NCBI GenBank assembly: GCA_037190225.1
Contig: JBBCJL010000001.1
Location: 484,457-548,456, forward strand
Reading direction: 5' to 3'
Source: MKSF01 sp037190225
Lineage (GTDB): Bacteria; Bacteroidota; Bacteroidia; Chitinophagales; Chitinophagaceae
Length of the DNA stretch: 64,000 bases
Part shown: one piece after another, positions 23,820 through 32,900 of the stretch
Numbering within the stretch: position 1 is the stretch's first letter
How the letters are laid out: every line of letters begins with the position of its first letter
The notes under the pieces: model-generated
Database searches by the model: none
Told to the model about the DNA's origin: nothing
The model's input: only the letters and a program-made list of their open reading frames with translations
Program-made: the position numbers and the translations under genes

Positions 23820-25835
23820 TTACTTTAATCTTTGGTTGGCATCGCTGCTGATGAACATTTCATTGCGCTCCTCGGAAATAATTTCAATGAACCGTTCGTA
23901 ATGCTTCAGCACATCCGAGATCAATTCGTTCTTCGTGAAAAGCTGCACATCGTAGCCTTCCCGGTCATCGCCAAAATAGGATTTCGGGTAAAATGTCCGG
24001 TTATCCTCTATATTGGGCAGGTTGTCCTCTCCGAGCAGGTAATCGGACACTATCCTTAATTCATTTTTTACGCCATATAAAAAATTATTCACCTTATCGT
24101 ATTTGATTTCGATCTCTATCCTGTGCGGCTCCTCGTAAGTATGGATATCGGCTTCGATCTCGTTTCTTAAAAATTCTTCTTTCAGCTCCGTGAAAGCATC
24201 TTTAACGGTGGTATCTATAAAATTATTAACGGATTTACGATCGCTGAAAGAGATGATCTGTTTTAAGCGTTCCTTCCAGAATTCTCCTGACCACGGGATG
24301 GTGGACGCCGAAAAATCACGCTCATAATAGCTCCTGTCAATAGACAGGGCCTTTACCAGGCTTACAATGAACAGCAGCATGATGACAGAAAACGGCAGCG
24401 CTGTGATCAGCGTCATGCTTTGCAGGGCGGTAAGTCCTCCCGCATTCAATAATAGCAATGCCAGCACAGCCAGCAAAATGCCCCATCCGATCGTCTGCCA
24501 TTTCGGAGAAATCCGGGCATTCTTGGTGGCAATGCTGTTCATGACGAACATGCCCGAATCTGCAGAAGTGATAAAAAAGATAATGATGATCGCAATGCTT
24601 GAAAAGCTGGCTATTTCGGTCAGCGGGAAATATTCAAGGAAGCGGAACAATAAGGCATCCGGGTTGCCGGAAAGCTGGCTCAGTGCGCCATCTGCCACAT
24701 TCTGGTCAAGCCATATGGCGCTGTTCCCGAAAACCGACATCCAGATGAAATTGAATAAGGTGGGGATGATCAGGACAGCCGCTATGAACTCGCGTATCGT
24801 TCGTCCCTTGGAGATCCTTGCGATGAACAGGCCGACATAAGGCGACCAGGATATCCACCAGGCCCAGTACAATATTGTCCAGTCATAAAACCAGGGCTGC
24901 GTCTCCGCTTCATATACATGCGTATTGAATGTCAGGTTGAAAAAATTATTGATATAATTCCCGATGCCTTCGGTAAAGCTCCCGATCAGGTAAACAGTAG
25001 GTCCCAGGAACAGCACAAACAACAGGAGTATCATAACGGTTACGATATTGATGTTGCTTAATATCCTTATGCCTTTATCTACACCGCTTACGGCAGAAAG
25101 CACGGCCAGCGAGACCAGTACGCCCACGATCAGTACCTGGTACAGGAAATTGCTTCCCGGCAGGACGTTTAATGTTTCCAGCCCGGAATTGATCTGCACC
25201 ACGCCGAAGCCCAGTGTCGTGGTGATCCCGAAAAAAGCGCTGCAGAGCGCAAACACATCAATGGTATTGCCCCACCTGCCTTTGATCCTGTCCTTCAGCA
25301 AAGGATAGAAGCAGCTGCGCAGCGAAAGCGGCAGGCGGTAGCGATAAGAGAAGTAAGCCAAAGACAGCCCTACAATCCCATAGATCGCCCAGGCGTGGAT
25401 GCCCCAGTGAAAAAAAGTATAGAGCTGTGCGTCCTTGGCCCGCTGAACGGTCGTATTGCCGGAAAATATGGCATCAGAATAGTGCTGTATCGGCTCGGCA
25501 ACGCTGAAATACATTAACCCGATCCCCATACCGGCAGCGAACAGCATGGAAATCCATGAAAAGAAGGAATACTGTGGCCTGCTGTCATTTCTTCCCAGCC
25601 GGATATTACCGTATTTGCTGAACATCAGGTAAATCAGGAACAGGACAAAAATCGTAACGGACCAGACATAGATCCAGTTTAAATTTACAAATATGAAGCT
25701 TTTGACACTGTTGAGCAGGCTTTCCGTGAGGGTCGGGTAAACGGCAGACAGTAAGCAAATCCCTACAATGAAGATCAGGCTGGGTAAGACTACGGGTTTG
25801 CTGAGCGTATTTCTTATTTTGGGTAATTTTATCAT
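23820..25835 (-). CDS. BCCT family betaine/choline/carnitine transporter
   Basis: A 671-residue transporter with about 12 membrane helices, taking up trimethylammonium osmolytes, usually with Na+ or H+. I chose the ATG of MIKLPKIRN; a TTG four codons upstream is possible. The family signature is YWAWWISWSPYVGLFIAR near residue 320, and the Gly-rich helix AAGMGIGLMYFSVAEP is near 85. The C-terminal tail beyond residue 500 is long, hydrophilic and charged (about 160 residues), as in BetT-like members where the tail senses osmotic state. A methyltransferase follows on the same strand. Substrate is inferred from the family only. Confidence 0.93.
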   Translation of the reverse strand: MIKLPKIRNTLSKPVVLPSLIFIVGICLLSAVYPTLTESLLNSVKSFIFVNLNWIYVWSVTIFVLFLIYLMFSKYGNIRLGRNDSRPQYSFFSWISMLFAAGMGIGLMYFSVAEPIQHYSDAIFSGNTTVQRAKDAQLYTFFHWGIHAWAIYGIVGLSLAYFSYRYRLPLSLRSCFYPLLKDRIKGRWGNTIDVFALCSAFFGITTTLGFGVVQINSGLETLNVLPGSNFLYQVLIVGVLVSLAVLSAVSGVDKGIRILSNINIVTVMILLLFVLFLGPTVYLIGSFTEGIGNYINNFFNLTFNTHVYEAETQPWFYDWTILYWAWWISWSPYVGLFIARISKGRTIREFIAAVLIIPTLFNFIWMSVFGNSAIWLDQNVADGALSQLSGNPDALLFRFLEYFPLTEIASFSSIAIIIIFFITSADSGMFVMNSIATKNARISPKWQTIGWGILLAVLALLLLNAGGLTALQSMTLITALPFSVIMLLFIVSLVKALSIDRSYYERDFSASTIPWSGEFWKERLKQIISFSDRKSVNNFIDTTVKDAFTELKEEFLRNEIEADIHTYEEPHRIEIEIKYDKVNNFLYGVKNELRIVSDYLLGEDNLPNIEDNRTFYPKSYFGDDREGYDVQLFTKNELISDVLKHYERFIEIISEERNEMFISSDANQRLK

Positions 25836-25847
25836 ACGGTATTTCAA

Positions 25848-26345
25848 TGTTTATGTTCTCCCGGAACCTTAAAGGAAGCCTTATGCCTGAGCCTGCCGTA
25901 TAATATACTGAGGGCTTGCAACAAGGCTGTTATGCTCATAGCCGCAGCGGCTTTTGGTATGCAGCGACCAGGATGACCGCTTGCCAAAGGCTATGTACAC
26001 AAATATAAGAATATAAGCGGAACTACTTAAAGCGGAAGGCACGTAATAGCTTACCTGTGGTCGCGTATTACCTGTGTTGGAGCCTGGCCTGGCAATTACC
26101 TTAATAGCTTTTGAAAGAGAAGCGGATATGAGCTGCCGCAAAGGAAGGGCAAAAAGACCAGTATTGCTTATCAGAACGGTGATGCTGGACCATCGTACTT
26201 GGCGGGGGGCGTTAAAGGCCATGGAAGACCTGGCCCGGAGACAGGAGCGTTTCAGGTCAGGGGGCAGGACCTCCCGGACGGATAATGCTACCTGCCCGGG
26301 ACTGCTTTGCGGGGTTGGGATCGTAACCCGGAATCTCAGGCATCT
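25848..26345. other. Intergenic stretch without a convincing gene
   Basis: Open frames on both strands here overlap each other and have no family features. I see no repeat or RNA. It probably holds the promoter of the transporter (minus strand) and the 3' end of the DUF1801 transcript. Confidence 0.5.
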
Positions 26346-26753
26346 TTACTTTAGACGTTCCAGAACGCCTTTTCGTTTTACAATATTTTTATAATCCCAT
26401 TGTATCGCTCGTGACTTTCCGAGCCAGCGCTTTAAATCTTCTGTGCTGATCTCTGATACGGAAGTATAAAATATCGAAGCATCCTTAAATTTCGCTCCTT
26501 TTACGTTCAGCATTTCTTCCCCGAAATCCGCGCCGCTCCAGAACATCAGCCTTAATCCTTTCTTTTCCCTGCTATAGCCTGCTACCGGGTTCCCGTCCAG
26601 GAACCAGACAGGATGCCCGTGCCAGATTTTGCTTTCGGCTTCGGGCAGGCACTGGCTTATCTCTGCCGCGAGCAGGGTGCAGATGGCTTTATCTTCAGGA
26701 GTTTGCGAATGGTTATATTCGAGGATGTCTTTAGGGATTGCCATATTGTTCAT
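26346..26753 (-). CDS. DUF1801 domain protein
   Basis: A 135-residue protein of the DUF1801 (YdhG-like) fold. Marker stretches are ESKIWHGHPVWFLDGNPVAGY and GLRLMFWSGADFGEEML, then FKDASIFYTSVSEI. The domain is often found beside SRPBCC and ArsR genes and has no firmly known reaction. Its start overlaps the end of the SRPBCC gene by 23 bases, so the two are translationally coupled. An ATG three codons in is an alternative start. Confidence 0.85.
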   Translation of the reverse strand: MNNMAIPKDILEYNHSQTPEDKAICTLLAAEISQCLPEAESKIWHGHPVWFLDGNPVAGYSREKKGLRLMFWSGADFGEEMLNVKGAKFKDASIFYTSVSEISTEDLKRWLGKSRAIQWDYKNIVKRKGVLERLK

Positions 26754-27252
26754 TTTTAAGCTTTACCAGGAGCTCGTCCAGCTGATTAAGGCCCATGGTA
26801 AAGCCTTCTTTGAAGCCCATGGATATGGTCGTTTCAAGGTCGGCAAGGGTGTTGAATGTGAGCAATATATCAACTTGTACCTTATCTCCTTTTGTGCTAA
26901 AGCTATTTTCCGCTAAATTTTGAGGAAATGAAAGATTCATCGTCCCGTTTTCATCACAAAACCCATCTTTCTGGCTAAAGGATTTTTTCGTTTCAATAGC
27001 GATGAAATTGGCTTTGGCCCAATGTTTCTCTCCTTCGGGACTTACCATCGCGTAATGCCAGAACCCGCCTTCCCGGAAATCCATGGTCCTGGTTTCGGCT
27101 CTCCAGGGTCGGGGTCCCCACCACTGGTCGAGCAATTCGGCTGTTGTCCAGGCTTGCCAGACCAATTCCAGACGGGCATCAAATTCACGTATCACGTGAA
27201 TGGTGTTATTTTCCTTGTTGACCGTGAAGTCAAATAATAGCCTGCTGTTCAT
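26731..27252 (-). CDS. SRPBCC domain protein (AHSA1-like)
   Basis: A 173-residue protein with the START/SRPBCC helix-grip fold. The signature REFDARLELVWQAWTTAELLDQWWGP is near the start (residues 22-47), FREGGFWHYAM is in the middle, and the C-terminal helix is FTMGLNQLDELLVKL. Such proteins bind hydrophobic ligands, and in Bacteroidota they commonly form small operons with an ArsR repressor, as here. Ligand unknown. Confidence 0.88.
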   Translation of the reverse strand: MNSRLLFDFTVNKENNTIHVIREFDARLELVWQAWTTAELLDQWWGPRPWRAETRTMDFREGGFWHYAMVSPEGEKHWAKANFIAIETKKSFSQKDGFCDENGTMNLSFPQNLAENSFSTKGDKVQVDILLTFNTLADLETTISMGFKEGFTMGLNQLDELLVKLKNEQYGNP

Positions 27253-27330
27253 TGTATTTGTTTTTTAGGTTAATAATAATTAATGGCCATCTGTCTGCTT
27301 ATAGGAACGCTTTCGCTTATAGCCTGCCCG

Positions 27331-27360
27331 GTCATTCCGAACGTATGTGAGGAATCTCTG
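27331..27360. repeat. Possible REP-like intergenic repeat
   Basis: The phrase GTCATTCCGA-ACGTATGTGA-GGAATCTCTG resembles a widespread bacterial intergenic repeat of the form GTCATTCCGAGCG...GAGGAATCT. It lies in the gap between the SRPBCC and ArsR genes. Only one copy is seen in this window. Confidence 0.4.
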
Positions 27361-27471
27361 TCCCGCTTTGTTGCCTACAGGCAGATAGTAAGCTAATAAT
27401 TTGCCCGGTTACCGGGTAGCGCGCTCCGCGCTGCCCGCATTGCTTTGTCCTTAGCTTAAAATGCGGATAGC

Positions 27472-27792
27472 TTATTGCTCTTGCATTCTTGCCAATAGAT
27501 TATCCAGGTTATCAAAACGGTTTTCCCAGATCTTGCGGAACTGTTCGAGCCATATATCTATTTCTTTCATTTTGTCGATTTTAAGCTGGTAATGTATTTC
27601 CCTGCCTTTGTGCTCCTGCTTTACCAGCTCGCACTCTGTCAAAATGCGCAAATGTTTGGAAACTGCCTGGCGGCTTGTATCAAAATGCTCGGCAATGGCG
27701 TTAGGTGTCATTGCCTGTAATGCTATTAAAGCAATGATGGCCCGTCTTGTCGGGTCGGCTATGGCCTGAAAGATATCTCGTCTCATTTCCAT
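27472..27792 (-). CDS. ArsR-family winged-helix repressor
   Basis: A 106-residue regulator from the ATG of MEMRRDIFQAIADPTRR; the upstream extension in the frame is not conserved-looking. The winged helix covers about residues 8-85, with the recognition region HFDTSRQAVSKHLRIL. The typical metal-binding Cys box is absent, as in the branch that pairs with SRPBCC proteins. It sits upstream of the SRPBCC and DUF1801 genes on the same strand, with a 219-base gap, and probably controls them. Confidence 0.9.
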   Translation of the reverse strand: MEMRRDIFQAIADPTRRAIIALIALQAMTPNAIAEHFDTSRQAVSKHLRILTECELVKQEHKGREIHYQLKIDKMKEIDIWLEQFRKIWENRFDNLDNLLARMQEQ

Positions 27793-27968
27793 TGTGCAAG
27801 TATATGATTGCAAATATAAGTGCAATTATCTGGTTTCTTAATATTTTTTCTCCATTTTTTTATTGGAATGGACCTGCTCAGTGTGTGCATATCTCCCGGG
27901 TTATGGGGCATAAATACCGTTGAAGGATTTGTGTAACTTTGTAATATCCAACCAAATCATTTGCTGAA

Positions 27969-28535
27969 ATGGGGCACATCAGGGCATATTACGAACGGAT
28001 CACGAAACTGCAGGAAGCGGAATGGGACTTTATAGCTTCCCGTTTCGACAGAAAGGTCTTTGTAAAAAATCAGGTCATTACACGACAGGGTGAAACGGAA
28101 AATTATCTTTCATTCGTAGAAACGGGTATCGTCCGGTTTTATATGCCCGGTGATGAAAACGAATTGACCTTTGATTTCTGCTTTGATAAGGAATTTACCT
28201 GTGCTTACCATTCATTCCTGACACAGACACCGTCAGAATACGAATTGCAGGCATTGACGGAAACCATTGTCTGGCAGATATCTTACGGCGATCTGCAAAA
28301 AGTGTACACTCAAACCAAAGCCGGGAATTATTTGGGGCGTCTGGTATCTGAAAAATTATTCCTTGCGAAAAGCAGGCGGGAACTGTCCCTTCTGAAATAT
28401 ACCGCAAAGGAGCGGTATCTGAATTTATTCAGCGAGCAGCCCGATATTTTAAAATTCATCCCGCTCAAATATATTGCTTCGTATATCGGGATAACGCCGC
28501 AGGGATTAAGCCGGATACGCAGACAAATTATGTAG
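27969..28535 (+). CDS. Crp/Fnr-family transcriptional regulator
   Basis: A 188-residue regulator. The cyclic-nucleotide-binding-like barrel spans about 10-115 (VITRQGETENYLSFVETGIVRF by strand pattern), and the C-terminal helix-turn-helix is YIASYIGITPQGLSRIRR. The canonical cAMP-binding Arg/Ser pair is not evident, so the ligand may differ or be absent. A -7 element TAACTTTG lies at 27934-27941. It is divergent from the ArsR group and may be autonomous. Confidence 0.88.
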   Translation: MGHIRAYYERITKLQEAEWDFIASRFDRKVFVKNQVITRQGETENYLSFVETGIVRFYMPGDENELTFDFCFDKEFTCAYHSFLTQTPSEYELQALTETIVWQISYGDLQKVYTQTKAGNYLGRLVSEKLFLAKSRRELSLLKYTAKERYLNLFSEQPDILKFIPLKYIASYIGITPQGLSRIRRQIM

Positions 28536-28635
28536 CAGCTATGAGCGCCGCTCAGACCGTCCGTGGTAATTAGTTAACATAGGTTCATTGTCTGCCTTAT
28601 TTGTTCTTTTGACCTTTGCAGTAAAACCAAGGGAA

Positions 28636-29217
28636 ATGAAACGGGCAATTTTGGCTTACGGGCACAGCATATTAAGACAGCCATGCAAAGACATTGAAAA
28701 GGAGTATTCCGGATTGGACAGGCTGATAGCCGATATGTGGGAAACCATGAAAAACGCGAATGGCTGCGGACTGGCAGCGCCGCAGATCGGGCTTCCGGTC
28801 AGGTTGTTTATTGTGGACAGCAGAACCACTTTTGAAAATCTTGAGGAAGCGGATAGGAGCGATTATTTTGCCCCGGATGATAAAGGCATCCTGGAAACAT
28901 TCATCAATGCCAGGATCATTGAACGTTGCGGGACGCTTTGGGAAGATGATGAGGGGTGCTTAAGCATTCCGGACCTGCTGCAAAAAGTGAAAAGGCACTG
29001 GACGATAACGATTGAATATTATAACCAGGGCTTTGAAAAGCGGATCCGTTCATTCAGCGGGACAACAGCAAGGATGATACAGCATGAATACGACCACACA
29101 GAAGGAATTTTGTACCTCGATCATCTTAAGCCCCTGACCAAAAAGCTTATGGCAACCAGGCTCAAAAGGATAGTGAAGGGCCAGGTCAGAACCAGATACC
29201 CGATGAAATTCGTGTAG
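28636..29217 (+). CDS. def: Peptide deformylase
   Basis: A 193-residue enzyme that removes the N-formyl group from nascent proteins. I chose the ATG of MKRAILAYGHS; an upstream start would add non-family residues. All three motifs are present: GCGLAAPQ (43-50), EGCLSIP with metal ligand C108, and HEYDH with H150, E151 and H154. Length and order fit type I/III deformylases. Its neighbours are unrelated (Crp-like and OmpA-like genes) rather than fmt or def partners, so it may be an additional copy outside the housekeeping locus. Confidence 0.93.
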   Translation: MKRAILAYGHSILRQPCKDIEKEYSGLDRLIADMWETMKNANGCGLAAPQIGLPVRLFIVDSRTTFENLEEADRSDYFAPDDKGILETFINARIIERCGTLWEDDEGCLSIPDLLQKVKRHWTITIEYYNQGFEKRIRSFSGTTARMIQHEYDHTEGILYLDHLKPLTKKLMATRLKRIVKGQVRTRYPMKFV

Positions 29218-29305
29218 CCGGCAGGACAGACCGGTTTGTCCGGATAAGGCTGTTCCCGTATTGTAATAGGGTAATTCTGTAAATTGCAGTTTAAAAGGTT
29301 GAGAT

Positions 29306-29752
29306 ATGGAGTATATAAAGACACTGATACTGGTATCAATGGTTTTCAGCTCCCGGGTGTCCGTAGCTCAGTTTCATAATGATGAAAAGCAGCTTATCCG
29401 GTTCAGGGAGCAATCTGTAAAGCTGACCGGAAGCGGGAAGCTCCGGGTGGACTCATTGATCCATACTATGCGGGACGGCAAGCTGCTGATCGAAGGTGCG
29501 GCGGGCCATGACTATGTAGATGCGCAGTATAGCTGGTCCAGGATGGATGCGGTCAGGACCTATATTATCGACAAAGGAGTGGATACAGCCAGGATCATCT
29601 TCAGGTATGGCAGTGACGTTCCTTACCGGGCAGTCAGCATAAGCCTGGCCGCAAAGGAAGATTCCGGCCGATCTATCACTCCGCCGCCTCATCCTGTACT
29701 GATTGGCCATCCCCCGCGAAAATGGCATAAAGTATGGAAGCGGCTCAGGTAG
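29306..29752 (+). CDS. Small secreted protein with an OmpA-like fold
   Basis: A 148-residue protein with a signal peptide ending SVAQ. Residues about 40-110 resemble the OmpA C-terminal domain: LTGSGKLRVDSLIHTM, LLIEGAAGHDYVDAQYSWSR, then AVRTYIIDKGVDTARI. The peptidoglycan-binding Asp/Arg signature of true OmpA domains is only partly kept (the SWSR-DAVRTY part is good). The C-terminus is Pro/His/Arg-rich (PPPHPVLIGHPPRKWH). It probably sits in the periplasm; the role is not known. Confidence 0.65.
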   Translation: MEYIKTLILVSMVFSSRVSVAQFHNDEKQLIRFREQSVKLTGSGKLRVDSLIHTMRDGKLLIEGAAGHDYVDAQYSWSRMDAVRTYIIDKGVDTARIIFRYGSDVPYRAVSISLAAKEDSGRSITPPPHPVLIGHPPRKWHKVWKRLR

Positions 29753-29903
29753 CAAAAACATCCTGGCCTTGTCAATGCTTTTAGCTCCGGGATAGGAAGG
29801 GTCCGGAATCCCGATGTATTAATGGCCTTGCTGCCATTGAAGAAGGAAACGGTGAATATATAAGGCTATAGGAATGACAGGTTTTAGGCTCCGGTTTAAA
29901 ATG

Positions 29904-29934
29904 ACAGGAGCCCGGCATTATGCCGGGCTCCTGT
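29904..29934. terminator. Bidirectional-type hairpin before the M43 protease stop
   Basis: A perfect 14-bp stem ACAGGAGCCCGGCA/TGCCGGGCTCCTGT has a TTA loop. It lies 18 bases past the stop of the minus-strand protease gene; a T run also follows on the plus strand. Confidence 0.85.
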
Positions 29935-29952
29935 TCACGTTTTTTTATATCC

Positions 29953-32900
29953 TTAGAGGGATTTCGTGATCTTATTTACCTGTAAAACATTATTGTCCTT
30001 ATCGGCGATATACAGCATATACACACCATCCGAAAGATCGGAAATGTTGATATGGAGGGTATTGTCTGCCGCTTTCAGGATCCTTCCGTCTACCGAACGG
30101 ATAGTGAGATTGACATTTTGGCTGTAATCAATGCTCAGCAGTCCCGTAGTAGGATTAGGATAGACCTTTATGCCGTTCGTAGCATATATATCCCCTATAC
30201 CCAGCGGGTCCCTGTGGTGGTAAACTTCGCTGCAGGCATTGCAATCGTCCTTATACACGCATACTTTGAAATAGCCGTATGCCTGCGGCACATGACGGTA
30301 GGTCGTATTACCGGAGATCAGCACATTGTTAAAATACCATTTGTAGGTATCAAAGGTGGACGGCACTTCAAAGGCCCCGTTCTTGAGCAGCAGAACAGGC
30401 GCAGGCACCGGCAGTAACTCGGCAGTAGCGGTATTGGAGCGGGCCACGCAACCGTTTACGGTATTGGTGGCATAATAGCGCCCTGCGCTGTACACCCTGA
30501 TCGTTGTATCAATTGCTCCGGGGATCAGCCCGCTGTTATCATACCATTCAATGGATCCGTCAGCATTGCTTACCTCCAGCTCCAGGCTGTCGAAACGGCA
30601 ATAATCTGCGAAATAATCCGGTGTGATAGTGATCGGGTTGGGCGTTGTTACGCTGAAGGTCAGGGTATTGCTTTGTGCCGTATTGTTCTGCACACAAATG
30701 GCATTGCTGGTTACCGTAACATATACCTGGTCGCCGTTCACGAAATTGCCGAGGGTAACGGAAGGGCTGTTCGAGCCTATCGGGGAGCCGTTCCGGGTCC
30801 ATGCAAAGGAAGGAGAGGTACCTCCGTTGGTCGTGGTGGCTGTCAGTTGTATCGAGCTGTAATTACAGATGTTCACACCGGCAGAGGACGTTATGCTTAC
30901 CGTAGGGGTGGCGTTGGTCTGTACCTGCATCGTGATGCCGTTGCTGGTGACCAGGGCGGCTGACACACAAGGCAGGCTGGACTGTAATTCACAGGTCACC
31001 ACATCATTGTTGTTCAATGTGCTGCTGGTATAGGTCGTTGCATTGGCGCCCACGATATTGCCGTTGACCTTCCAGGTATATACGGGAGTGGTGCCGGTAT
31101 GGGTGGCCGTAGCGGTAAAAGTCACCGGTGTGTTCTCACATATGGTGCTGGCGGTAGCGGTTATCTGTATCGTTGGGGTGCTTACCGGCAGTACGGTCAT
31201 CGTGATCGCATTGCTGCTGGCAGTATCCCTGGAGATACAGGGCGCGTTAGAGGTCAGGAAGCAGCTTACAACATCGTTATTATTAAGACTGCTCGCTGTA
31301 TAGGTAGCGCTGTTGGTGCCTGTATTGATGCCGTTTACCTTCCACTGGTACACGGGATTCAGTCCGCCGTTGGAAGCAGTGGCCGTAAAGGTTACTGCTT
31401 GTCCCTGGCAGGCTGTATTATTGGTCAGGCCGCTGGCGATGCTGATTGTCGGTACCACGTTGGGTGTATTGGTCATTGTGATGGTATTGCTGGTAGCGCT
31501 CAGCGGGGAAGCGCATGGCAGGTCGGAGGTCATCTCGCAGGTTACGAAATCGCCTGCCTGCAGCGTAGCTGTGGTAAAGGTGGCGCTGTTGGTGCCTGCG
31601 TTGATACCATTCACTTTCCATTGGTACTGCGGCGTGCCGCCGTTCACCGGTACGGCTGTAAATGTAACCGATGAGGCTATACATAAATTGGTCTGGCTGG
31701 CAGTGATGCTGACCGCAGGCTGTACATTGGCCGATACGGACACCGTAAGCCCGTTGCTGACAGCGGTAGGTATAGTGGTGCAGGTGAGGTTTGAGGTCAC
31801 CTCGCAGGTCACCACATCATTATTGTTCAGGCTGGTGCTGGCAAAGGTGGAGCTGTTCGTTCCCGCATTGCTGCCATTCACTTTCCACTGGTACACAGGC
31901 GTGCTGCCTGCATTGGTGGCCGTAGCATTAAAGGTGATCAGCTGGCCTGTACAAATGGAAAGGCTTTGTGATGTATTGATAGTGATGGCAGGCGTTACGG
32001 TGCTGACAACCTGGAAGGTCAGCGCATTGCTGGTGATGGTATCCGTTGCATTGCAGGCGCCGGGATAGGTCACCCTGAATGTGAAGACATCATTATTGTT
32101 GATGCCGGTGGTGTTGTAGGACATACCCGAAGCCAGGTAAGCGCCGTTCTTATACCACATGAATTGTGAGGTGGCGTGGGGATTGGTCACATTGGCCGAT
32201 AAAGTGACATTCGCGTTGGCGCAGATCGTTGTGCCTGTGCTGGCGGCGATGGTAGCGACGGGTACCGGTACATTGGGTTCTATGATAACGGTATAGTCTT
32301 CGTGCTGCCCGAGATTCAGTGCGGCGCAGGGGGTGATATTCGCTATCGGGTTGGAGCTGATATCCGCGCTGACACGCATCCTGACCGGTGTACAGGTAGC
32401 TACGCCGGCGGCAGATGGTATGGTAATGCTTTGTGTATGCGTAAAGGTGGAGGTGGAAGCAGTGGAAGACAAAACAAGCTCACTGGCTTCAAACGTACCG
32501 TTATTATTATAATCTATCCATACCCGCGCGTGCTGCGTGTTGGTCCTGGTGCCTACCTGCAGCGCGTATGTTTCACCCTGCTTTAACCTGGTAGGCATAA
32601 AGTTACAGACATAGTTCTGGTAGTTGACCATATCATCGCTGCTGTAAGTGCCTGTAATATTATGCAGGTCCGCTATCTTGACGGACACGGGTCCGCAGTC
32701 GTTATTGTTGTAGGAAGCTCTCAGGGTAGGGGTACATACCGCCGCTGTGGTGGGGTTAGGCACTTCCGTCAGCGGCGTGGCTCCCAGGGAGTAGATCAGC
32801 GTGGACCTGTAATTGAACAGGTGGAACAGGAAGCGTTCTTTCTGTCCGTGCGTGAACCTGTTAGCGCAGTTGGTATAGTTCATGATATTGTACTGCACGT

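Noticed and set aside
25881..26394. Two overlapping open frames on opposite strands upstream of the transporter
   Set aside because: They overlap each other, have mixed composition and no recognisable features.
30640..32270. A possible CRISPR or satellite array
   Set aside because: The regular repeats are coding Ig-like domains in one long frame, with no short identical repeats and unique spacers. No CRISPR array or cas gene was seen anywhere in the window.
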